In this document: positions 13,532 to 23,052 of the stretch, piece by piece
Position numbering within the stretch: position 1 is the stretch's first letter
How the letters are laid out: each line of letters opens with the position of its first letter
Source of the DNA: Lingula anatina
Lineage: Eukaryota; Brachiopoda; Lingulata; Lingulida; Lingulidae
Length of the DNA stretch: 42,953 nucleotides
Direction: 5' to 3'
Assembly: GCF_001039355.2 (NCBI RefSeq)
Contig: NW_019775645.1
Span: forward strand, 127,006-169,958
Notes under the pieces: model-generated
Databases searched by the model: none
What the model saw: the letters and a program-made list of their open reading frames with translations, nothing else
Told to the model about the DNA's origin: nothing
Program-made: the position numbers and the translations under genes

Positions 13532-14191
13532 ATGGCCCATGCCATATTGCTGCTATTGCCACATGTAGGCCGAAAAGGTGGTACTGAAACCGGCCGCAGT
13601 ATCTCGTAAGTTCCGTACAGCTGATAGAAAATGTAAAGTAGCATTTCTTAGTTTTGCATTGGCGATAATTTCCTCAAAATGGCGCACTCTAGGCATAGTG
13701 ACCATGGGGACATCTGACTTGAAGGATACGTTATCTTTGCTTTCCCTCGGTGCTATTTGGGCAACCTTTTGTTTCTGATACCATTAGCTTTCCATGAGGA
13801 TTAAATATGAATATATATATATTTGTATAATTTTAAAGTTTAATTGCGATTTGTTAATTATAATTATAATTATATACTGACACGAATAGCTGTAATGAAC
13901 ATGTACTGCTTTATCAGATCTTTAGACATAGTTTCATTAATGTGAATTTATTCCTTTAATTCCAGTACCGTTTACGAAGATACCAGGAGCCTCCTACTCA
14001 GGGACGCGTTTCGTGTTCGACATGTACAGCCCCACACCCATGCCAAGATTGCCTCCTATGTCGACGTTTGTCTGCTCGTTAATTTGCAGGGACGATATTT
14101 AGTACGGAAGGTTATGTTTGCTTTTGGTTGTTACATTCTGCTCCAAAACGTATATCAAAATAAAAGTCGAATAAAAGTAGCTTTCATTTAA
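13532..14191 (+). CDS. Candidate small two-exon gene, predicted 99-residue protein, unrecognised
   Basis: Seen: ATG at 13532 opens a frame starting MAHAILLLLPHVGRK (short hydrophobic start, possibly a weak signal sequence). It reaches a strong donor (ATCTC|GTAAGT, GT at 13606) in phase 2. An acceptor with a pyrimidine tract (TTCCTTTAATTCCAG) ends at 13965 and continues in the matching phase as TVYEDTRSLLLRDAF ..., ending at TAA 14189-14191. AATAAA motifs lie at about 14158 and 14170, so an end of transcript there is plausible. The second exon is far richer in CpG than its flanks. Caution: the other two frames of the second exon also stay open for much of it (one reads MYSPTPMPRLPPMST), so the true frame is unsure and it may be a non-coding RNA. 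No family recognised. Confidence 0.3.
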
Positions 14192-14820
14192 TAAACTCAT
14201 AAAAATTGAATCCGTACTAAGCGTCCGCCCTGCATGTTGCTGGTTTGCTTCTTTTGGTAATTGTATGTTACTTTGTCATAGTACAGTGCTCTATCTGATC
14301 ATGATGCTTTGAGGGCAATTTCTGTATACTTTTGGGTCGGGGTTGATACATCCCCTTTCGAACATGAAACCTAATTTGAAGTTTTCGTTTAACTGTATAA
14401 AATGATTAAGTGATTGTTTTAAAAGTATCATATATTAATTAACAAGAAGATATTTTTTCTTTTTGTTACTGAAAATGTGTGTGGACAAATTTGCAACTTG
14501 ACACCTCGCTGTGAACTTGAAAATGTACTCTTATTCGTTTTAAATGATGATGCCTTCTGGGAGAAAGACATCGCAAACTCATTGCGTAAATTGCAATAGG
14601 AAATATAGGAAACTTTTGATTATACATTTATCGTGTGTTCAGTCGAAAAGGGGGAGAGATATAAAATCTACATAGACACTGTTAATAAAACGTATAACGC
14701 CTTAGAAATCCCAACATTATGTAACGGGGAAAAATGTGCCCACGTTATTGCAGAACTGTCCACATGCATAACCATGTATTAACAATTATGAATATGGCAC
14801 TGTGGCTGTGAATAAATTTC
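14192..14820. other. AT-rich spacer, nothing recognised
   Basis: No ORF, RNA or repeat could be supported here beyond poly(A)-signal-like AATAAA motifs at the left edge that may terminate the preceding candidate transcript. Confidence 0.4.
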
Positions 14821-15702
14821 CTCTGGTTCTCGGTGTTTTCAGTGCTGGGCGGGGGTCAAATATCTGTTTTCTGAAACTAAGTTAAACAATGGGGTTGGAT
14901 AAAGATTGCCATCCGAAATAAAAATAATAATTTGAAATTGCAGTAGTACAATGGAGATCTTTGTTGCGTATATGATAAGAAAACTGTTCCTATAGTTAGC
15001 TACAAAATTTCCCAGGATTGAGATCATTTATATGCCGTTTAGGACTTCTATTACAAAACAGAAGTGTCGAAAAAAAAAAAAAAAACGGAAATGGACTTCT
15101 TTTTGATATCGTTTGTCCACTAAAATGTTTCTGTAGGAATGATATTAATCAAAGCCTTTTGCATTCCATATTTTCAAAATCATTTGAATTGTCACAAAGC
15201 CCAATTTTCAGGAGGTAATGAATATTCTGAAAGGATTCAATTAATTTTAGACCGCCAACTTTAGTCAGTTTTGCTCATAGATAGTGAACAATTAATGATT
15301 CTTATACAAAATCTATGAATTTTTAAAATTAGATTATAGGATTTATTAATGTCTGTTACACTTGAGTCCATTCTTACAGTTTGGTCAGTTATTTAAGAAT
15401 TTTGTGGAATTGTCATCTAAAAATGTCATTTCAAAGTATTTTTCCCTCTAAATGGCAAATTCGATATTCTACCAAAGTGTATGTAAACCTGGATACTTCG
15501 TTTGGTTTGAATTTTTAAAGTGAAAAACATGCCTTAAATGTGCAGAGGAGCGTACTAATTAAAGTTGTTCTAGATTCTTAGATTTTAATTTTTTCGGGAG
15601 CAAGCGGTGATTGAGAACGACAGGCTTGGTTAGATATCAGTCCTGCAAGCCTATGTTGTGTTATTTGTGCTTAGTGTCATCACTTAACACCGAGAACCAG
15701 AG
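14821..15702. mobile_element. Possible non-autonomous DNA element with 17-bp perfect terminal inverted repeats
   Basis: CTCTGGTTCTCGGTGTT at 14821-14837 is repeated exactly in reverse complement at 15686-15702, with further partial match inward (CAGTG against AAGTGATG). The 882-bp interval has no transposase-like ORF; it holds a poly(A) run near 15070 and otherwise AT-rich sequence. A TTAA directly follows the right repeat but not the left one, so a target-site duplication is not established. A perfect 17-mer inverted pair at this distance is unlikely by chance in such AT-rich DNA. Confidence 0.5.
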
Positions 15703-16533
15703 TTAATTTTACTTTTTTTGAATGTTAAAAGTAACTTCAAGTACACCGATTTGTGCGTAACCTTTTCAGTTTTGTTTGTATATTATTCTGAATTTGGCAA
15801 AGACTTGGATAATCTTGTAAGCCTCCCATGTCTTTATGTCGCTCCTGATTCCCGTGCTATGGAAATGTAAATTTTCATCCACAATTACGCACTGTATGAT
15901 ATTTATTTGCGGATTTAGTGCAAAGAAAACAAAAATGAAAAATATCCATTGGCAAAACATCCGGAAATCTTACAAACATGAAGAAGTTTTGGAAGTTCGA
16001 TTTGGTGTGCAAACATAACAAGACGACATAAGACGAGGTGTGCTTACATGCACGCGTGCATTAGTGCACAAGCAAATGAATTTATTACAACAGATTATAT
16101 GCATTTTTAAAATTGTTACAACCTCTGCATTTGGACGGAAATCTTTTTGATGGAATTCGATGAAGACAAGGCACTTATGTCAACTTCTACAAAAATTTGC
16201 CAAGTAATATTTGTTCAAAAATCCATTTGTCTATTATCAGTTCTTGCCAAAGTCTTTCGAATGTTACGAGCCTGAACTTTTTTCGTAAATCAAAGGATTC
16301 TGTCTTTTAGTAAAATTTCAAAATGCATAAACTTCGACTTGTTTTTTTGAAAGATATATATACTGTCTTCTGTTGGTATGATTTGATTTAAGATTATATT
16401 AATTTAGAGTACAAAATGTGATATTTTCATCATTTTTGTAAAAAATTAATGCTGTAAATAATCCATTTTGACAATAATAAATTTGCAAATATTTTACTTT
16501 GTTCAAAACTTGCAAAATTTGTTTTATTTTTCC
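15703..16533. other. AT-rich spacer, nothing recognised
   Basis: Only short ORFs with unconvincing composition. No structure seen apart from a short GCACGCGTGC palindrome near 16050. Confidence 0.4.
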
Positions 16534-16605
16534 TAGCTCATCTCGAACCCTCCACCTTCTGCTTACTATTCTGCCGTCTTACCTACTGAGCCACTTCTTC
16601 GACAT
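16534..16605 (-). repeat. tRNA-like module 1 (degenerate, A and B box present)
   Basis: On the minus strand an A-box-like TGGCTCAGTAGG (16582-16593) and a B-box-like GGTTCGAGA (16541-16549) are spaced as in a tRNA gene. The acceptor, D and anticodon stems do not pair well, so this is a tRNA pseudogene or the head of a tRNA-derived SINE rather than a working tRNA. Confidence 0.5.
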
Positions 16606-16681
16606 GCTTTTCTTAGATCTTAGGGCCCTCTTGTCGCGGTTTAAATTACTCATTTAGATTTTTTTTTGCAAAAGGTAATTT

Positions 16682-16770
16682 GCTGGGACCTAGAAGCGCC
16701 AGGTTTCGAACCCAAGTCTTGCTGGGTCTGAGTCGCGCGTGCTATCCACTCCTCCAAGTGTTCCCACCCA
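16682..16770 (-). repeat. tRNA-like module 2 (degenerate)
   Basis: On the minus strand the B-box-like GGGTTCGAAACC (16702-16713) lies downstream of AGGAGTGGATAGCACGCGCG, an A-box and D-arm-like stretch. The anticodon arm is not convincing. It has the same orientation as module 1, about 160 bp away. Confidence 0.5.
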
Positions 16771-16849
16771 CCCACCCCCGGTAGACTTTTCTTTTATAGT
16801 AACTAAAGGGAATTTTTGAACGCCCTTCTGAAACGGAGTTTATTACGTT

Positions 16850-16910
16850 TCATGTACCCGAATCGAACCTCCACTCGAGTTCCACCGAGCCAATGATAAC
16901 GCTAAGTCAT
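16850..16910 (-). repeat. tRNA-like module 3 (truncated)
   Basis: On the minus strand a B-box-like GGTTCGATTCGGG (16857-16869) follows closely on TTGGCTCGGTGGAACTC (A-box-like, about 16877-16893). The gap between the two boxes is far too short for a tRNA, so the middle has been lost or the module is built differently. Same orientation as modules 1 and 2. Confidence 0.4.
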
Positions 16911-19900
16911 TTTGCATATAATTGTAAAATATTTTATTTGGAGCAAAATAAAGTACCATTGATGGATTCTCATATTTGTTAAAGATTTTTTAAATATTCT
17001 AAGTTATTTTTTAAAATAAAAAGTTTTGAATATCCAGATATATAAAAAATATTGATATCTGCATTAAGACTCGCTCAGGTTTGATTTGATAAATAAACTA
17101 TCTACTTTGCTAATGTGTGATCTCAGATAAAAATGACAATCAGAATTATCAATTTCATTTTAAACAAATACAACGGCAGATCTAGTAGCTGTCTCACCCC
17201 ACACCACCACAGGAAAAAATATTACAGCTCTTATATAATTAATTATGATTTTAAAAGTCACGAAAAAACTCCAAGTTGCCAAGAATTTCAAAATGCGACA
17301 CCCTTTCCAAATAAGTTTCTGCCATTGTTTTTGTTTCATTTTAACCATAAGGTGTTGAGAATTTCTTCCACATTTAATACGACATAAAATTCAGGCAGTT
17401 ATTACTTGGAAGAAAAAAAGACATTTTTACTGTGTTTTGCGAGAAATTATCACAAGCAGTTTGTCAACATTTAACAGCAACCAATACGTTCAAATATTCT
17501 ACATACAGATACACTTCAACGGGGAATGTTAAAAAAATAATCCCCTAGAGACATTGATTATTGAAAAAAAAAAAACATTTTGCCATTTAATTGCAACATG
17601 TGTAATTATCAAACCTAGGCAAAATGGAGGGACAAATCACGGTATTACTTATAACTCCTTGCATTCATATTCAAAGTCGAAATTTTGTAACAGATATTTT
17701 GTAACTTTCTGAACATAAATAATGATCTCATACAAAAACGTGAGCATAATTTCTGCAGCTCTATTTACTGAAGGTGCTTCTGAGATAGAATTGTTAAAAA
17801 GCAGAGTTTTGAAAAAAGGAAACTTTGGATCACATGACTGTCCCCTCCATCTTAATGCAAAACTGAGATCTGTTCCACAAATTAATGCAATAAATGCAAG
17901 TCATAATTAAAAATTAATTACAAAAAAATATATATTGCACATACTACTCACCTTAACTTAAGAAAAATCGGTAATATTAAGATTACAATCCAGATGAGCA
18001 AATTTAGATAAATAACAAAAATCGTTTAATATATCCATGTTCTTTTTATGCACAGAATAACCGGTAGACTTGGATTAGCCAAATCGGTTTTCAACTACAT
18101 GTAATTTTCTCAAATTGAGTCTTCAATGTGTGGACTTTACATACTCCATTACTCAAAATAAATGATAGATTGTGGTCCGTAAATTGACCTTTTTCACTCA
18201 ACAAGACAGCAAGTTTCCAAGCTTTAAAAGATTATATAGATACGAGTTTAAAGCAACTAGTTTTTAAGTCCTCCTTGCTATGGAGATAAAGACTTGTGAA
18301 TTTCACACTTGGCGATAGAATAATAGAAATGAACCCCGATGGGTTTTTCAGATCTTAGTTTTTGAAACGGTTTTTGGATAAAATAAACCTAAAGAGAAAA
18401 TTGCTGAAATGTCCAGATTTTTTTAGCTTTGGTAAACCGCATTGCATGCCTTCAAAATTAAGAATTTAATTCCAGGAGCGAGTGAAAATATTGTAAATGG
18501 TAAGTTTCGAGTGACGAGCAAAATGCTCGCTATTTAGAAAATAAAAAATCTGAAAAATTGTAATCTTATGATAGAATTTGTCAACGAAGCATTCAACAAT
18601 TTTAAAAACAAATTGAAATGATTATGCATTATTTGTAAGATCAATAACTTAAGACTGCTTCAGTATGATTTATTTCTCTTCAAAGCATATTAAAGGACGT
18701 GAAAAAGTAACATAAATCACCAAATGTGCAAAATTACAAGAACAGTTTTCAAGGTAGGTTTTTTCGTCTTTGAAAATGTCAAATTGAGCTTCAGTTTTCC
18801 TGGACTAGAAAAAGAAGTTTTCCGTAATTTTGAACATTGTGTTAACATTGAAATAAACATCAAGTCACAACTTGCTGCCTTGCTGAATAATACCGCAAAC
18901 AGTTTTACAAACGTCACGGAGGCAAACTCAGACTTATAATTATAGTTAAACACGTTAAACGGCATAAGGGGCGGTTTTATTCTTTATCAAAATAAAATAA
19001 GTTCTGATACTAATGACTACGTAGTGTTAAATATGCTGCGTTTTGATTTTTTTTTTTTACAAAAGGCTCTACATTTTGGAGGTTAAAAATACATCGTAAA
19101 TTGCTTTGGACAAAGCGTTTTGATCAGGCAACGTGATAGTGACATTAGTCATAAATGAGAAATACCAAATTTACGTTTAAACATTACTTCCAAATTGGCA
19201 CTAACAATTCGCCCCCTATACCTTGAAAATGGCTGCTTTCATAATCAGTCACACAGAAAGCAGTGCAGCTACATGTATTAACTAGGTCACATACTTCAAT
19301 GGATCGAAATATTACATATTATGGCATTATTTGTCAAATCATGCCGAAATTCGAAATGGAAATATAAAACTTAACCTTTATCCTGTTCTTTAATTTTCAA
19401 TTGTGACTATTTTGTTGTACTATTGATATAACACACAATCTTATTAAAAACCACTTACTTAATTTCAACAGCCAAAATTTTTAAAGAGCCACTCCATAGA
19501 ATTTTCCCCATCTTGACTATTTTGCATGTAAAACTTTACTGCCACTACTAATTCTACTGATGTAGTTTAAAATTCTGTGTAGTTAACATGAGGCACAACT
19601 GCAAATTTGCACTGTCATGAAGTACGTGACGAAATAAAGAAGGGATGGAGGACACAAAATATCACGTGGGGAAAATACTGATGGATGGCAAAACCCAACA
19701 TCATCAAAGCCATTTTTTAAATGCATCAAAGATAATTTTTCGACATATACCCAAATCCATTGTCTTAGAACGTTTCGTTGAATCGGTTAAAACTAAAATA
19801 TCCATATACTTAGTATCTTGGCCGCCTCGCATCCACACCCTGGTCACTCAGAACTGAAGAAGATGTGACATCTCTTCCAAGGGTTCAGGTTTCAAATGAC

Positions 19901-20251
19901 CCATCGGGGTAGTAGGTAGGAAGAGCTAGGTGACCGCCCTTTCAATTTATCAATTACCATAATTTGACAGATAAAATTTGATTAACAATGTACTAATATA
20001 ACATTGCACAGGAAGCTTTTGTTTCTCACATATTTCGAAAATATTCTAGACTAAGTTAATTAAATTAAGCCTCATACCCTTACACACCCCAAAGTAAAAT
20101 GGCATTATGTAGGTCACAAGCTATCCTTATATGGTCTTCTATATGCTGCAATATGAGCAGTTTTTGCCAGGTTTGACAAACGAAACCGCCATCTGGAGGG
20201 GAACAGAAATTATCTTCTCTGTTGCAATCGGTAGCTTAACAGATTGTTTAA

Positions 20252-20290
20252 GTGTGTGTGTGTGTTTGTGTGTGTTTATGTGTGCGCACG
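20252..20290 (+). repeat. (TG)n dinucleotide tract
   Basis: Imperfect GT/TG run with TTTG interruptions, ending in TGTGCGCACGCAC. It produces spurious Cys/Val-rich ORFs in all three frames. Confidence 0.85.
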
Positions 20291-20475
20291 CACTTGTGCG
20301 TGCTCAATCTTCAGCACCACAGAAATGGTGATAATAATGCAATTCGATCTGGTATATATACAAATAAAGTCATTTACGAGAATAACACCAACAGTGCATT
20401 TTATCTACAAACTGTACGGGCATCATCTCTGCTCTCGGTCAGCTGACATTTTGATTTGTTAATTATATGAATCCA

Positions 20476-20476
20476 A

Positions 20477-20519
<43 letters not shown>

Positions 20520-20522
20520 ATA
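20476..20522 (+). repeat. (AAAT)n microsatellite
   Basis: About eleven uninterrupted AAAT units. The same motif expands much further at 30,72x-30,808. Confidence 0.9.
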
Positions 20523-20625
20523 TATGCTACTGTAATTGTATGAATCCCAAAACCATGTAAAACGGCCTTAATACACTACACTAGTGTACCATAATGTAAT
20601 GATGTAATGATAAAAAATAAACTTC

Positions 20626-20976
20626 ATGGTGACAGAGAAAGCGGGGACTGCAGACAATACCGAACGGACCGTGAAAGATTCATATTTCTTACCTGTTTGG
20701 GGCAGTAGGATAGCCGTAACACTAAAACATTATCTGTCAAAATTCATAATATCGGTGCAACCTTCCGCATCCCCGAGACTGGCAGGAGCAACCACGAAAC
20801 AACTATTTCGAACCATGGATAAAATAGCGTTAGATTTACAGAGAATGCTACCCCTTCATACAGAATCTATTCAAAAGAAGCACCTTGCACCAAATCCAAC
20901 AACAAAAGTTTCAGGATGGAAAACCATTTATTTAGAAGTACTGGGAGAGGCGATCAAGGCCTGCCTTTGTTGTTAA
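20626..20976 (+). CDS. Unrecognised 116-codon ORF, possible mobile-element remnant
   Basis: This is the longest single-exon plus-strand ORF in the window. Its composition is balanced (Leu, Thr, Ala, Pro, Lys) rather than AT-driven and includes SASPRLAGATTKQLFRTMDK and TMDKIALDLQRMLPLHTESI, which look like a helical protein segment. It ends in KACLCC. I recognise no domain. Upstream and downstream sequence gives no clear splice partner. It may be a fragment of a transposable-element protein, an orphan exon or chance. Confidence 0.25.
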   Translation: MVTEKAGTADNTERTVKDSYFLPVWGSRIAVTLKHYLSKFIISVQPSASPRLAGATTKQLFRTMDKIALDLQRMLPLHTESIQKKHLAPNPTTKVSGWKTIYLEVLGEAIKACLCC

Positions 20977-21766
20977 AATGAAGACATAACAGCATTTATT
21001 TTGGAAATATGGGCCCCATGCCAGCAAAAAGGCCACTAACACAACAGTGGTTATTAGAACTCCACAAAAAATACGATCAATAAATCATAAATCTAAAAAA
21101 GAAAGACCTCTTTTCTTGGATAGAAGTAGGAGGTGCAATAGCGGTTCCCGTCTTGAATAAACTTGTATCGAATAAAACTAAAATATTACTACTTGGACGG
21201 CCCGAATTCTTGGATTAAGTAGGCAGCCAACACTCTTAAATAAAGGAAGAGATATTGTCAAAGAAAAAAAAATCAATGATACGGAAATCGTATATCTCCC
21301 GCAAGGTACAAAGCGATGTCTATACTGGAATTACTGCGTTCCTTAGTGGGGGTGTCACAGTTATTACGCTATTCGTTGGTTAAGTGCTGGAATGAATTGC
21401 TTACCAAATGATGCGTTATGCATGTTGTCACTAACTGATGCAAAATATATTTAAATAATTCTGATTTGGTCAGAAATCCTCAAGATCGCCTGTCGCATTA
21501 TAGATGGCGGGGAAAAATGCCCATTTGGATTCGTTTTAAGAATGTTAAATTTTGAATGTCACCATTTCTCACAACACCTTGTAGTCCTTACATGAAATGA
21601 AAATATGGACCCCACTTTGTAAAATGAAATTTTCATCCAGAGAAATATTTATGAAATAGCATGCAGGGATCAGAGGGAAATATTCATCCTCCTTACTTGC
21701 TATAAACGGTAATAAAACCACCAAACAGTACTTTTAGATTGTTAAAACCAGACATGAGAATAGTTT

Positions 21767-21797
<31 letters not shown>

Positions 21798-23052
21798 TCC
21801 ACCCAAGATTTTATTACAGATCTTGACGAATCTCAGGAACCATCAGAATTGAAATAAAAAAACGCGAAATTCCGCGTTCCCGCGGAAAAAAAACTCATCT
21901 CTGAAAATCACAATGGACTATTAAAACTTTGTATATGTTATTACATTATCTTTAATCCAGTTGTAGTATATCACAGTTAGAAAGCAATTGGAAGTTGTAG
22001 CTATATTTAACAATGGAAACGATAATTTATCTTTGTGTCACTATCCAATAGGAAGAAATTCTAAGCCACATTTTTCTCATCTATACTCCAGGAGGCCACT
22101 ATCCACAAGCAGTAAAAAGCTCTTGTTGATAACTCTGTAAAATGCACAAATTATGTATAATATTATTTAAAACTTGCCTTAAAATATCTTTATACATCCA
22201 CAGAAAATGCAAGCATCAATAAATTCTTCGATCAAATAATTTGCTATGATAGAATACAGAAACAATGCTTTGTTTTATCAGTTGTGTAGGGTTTGAGAAT
22301 TGTGCTTTTTAAGTTGCAAATGTCCTACATAAAATGAGTGGGCTTTTATGTACAAATACAGACTAGAAGTGCAAATTGAAAAAAATATTGTGGTGACTGT
22401 GTAAGAGTGACTTCCAAACGACATTTGATTGTGCTCCAGACACAGACTAAAACATATCTTGTGTTGAAAATGTTGATGTTATAAAAAATGAAATGAAATA
22501 TTTACTATGACTAGAAAATGCATTCTTAAATGGGATAAAATTGCATGTGCATCACATGATCTAATGTATACCATAAGTTTCATTTGAGCCCATTGTAATG
22601 TTGCATACCCCAAAAACAAATTTCACCATTCCTTACTAGGTTTTAAAACTAAAAAGCATGTGTCCAAAATGTACAAAGCATCCAATGATAATTTAAAATA
22701 TAACAATTTAGCTAAACAATAATTTTGTATTTTTTCCATACTTGATAAACGAGCATCATTTACGTCCACCAGAACCACACAGCTCATGGAATCAATGTAT
22801 GAAACCCTTTATCTTTTTCAATGTACAATTACAATTTAATTATATTTTATACATTACAAACTCATCTTAAATATACAAGCCAAATATATCAACAACCAAA
22901 ATCATACCTTCGTCACCACCTTAATTTATACTATATGTACTGAATGTTGAACCTAAACTGCCTACTCTCTCCGTTTAAATGTATGTACTCCTGCAATACC
23001 ATCACAATGTTTGCTTTCCTTTCACTAGATATAACATTTCTTTTTGTTAAGT
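20977..23052. other. AT-rich spacer; right part probably 3' UTR of the minus-strand gene
   Basis: No gene recognised. A poly(A) run lies at 21769-21794. The stretch nearest 23,052 follows the stop codon of the minus-strand acidic-tail gene and must contain its 3' UTR; I could not fix the poly(A) site. Confidence 0.4.
21769..21794 (+). repeat. 26-bp poly(A) tract
   Basis: Uninterrupted A run followed by TTATCC. It could be the tail of a retroposed element, but no body or target-site duplication was recognised. Confidence 0.85.

Larger units (their letters stand above)
16911..20625. other. Long AT-rich stretch without a recognised gene
   Basis: Read on both strands. ORFs of 60-85 codons here (for example at 17133, 17722, 18717-18965 on both strands, 19645) have AT-driven residue content (Asn, Lys, Ile, Phe) and no matching splice structure, so I do not call them. 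A (TG)n tract lies at 20252-20290 and an (AAAT)n tract at 20476-20522. Confidence 0.4.

Noticed and set aside
13381-13644. 87-codon minus-strand ORF
   Set aside because: Antisense to the better-supported plus-strand two-exon candidate, with no splice sites or signals of its own.
16534-16910. Functional tRNA genes
   Set aside because: A and B boxes are present, but acceptor and anticodon stems do not pair and the third module is too short.
18717-18965. Overlapping ORFs on both strands, 71-82 codons
   Set aside because: AT-driven composition, no splice sites in phase and no recognised motif.
20131-20462. Three overlapping plus-strand ORFs rich in Cys and Val
   Set aside because: All three are translations of the (TG)n tract.
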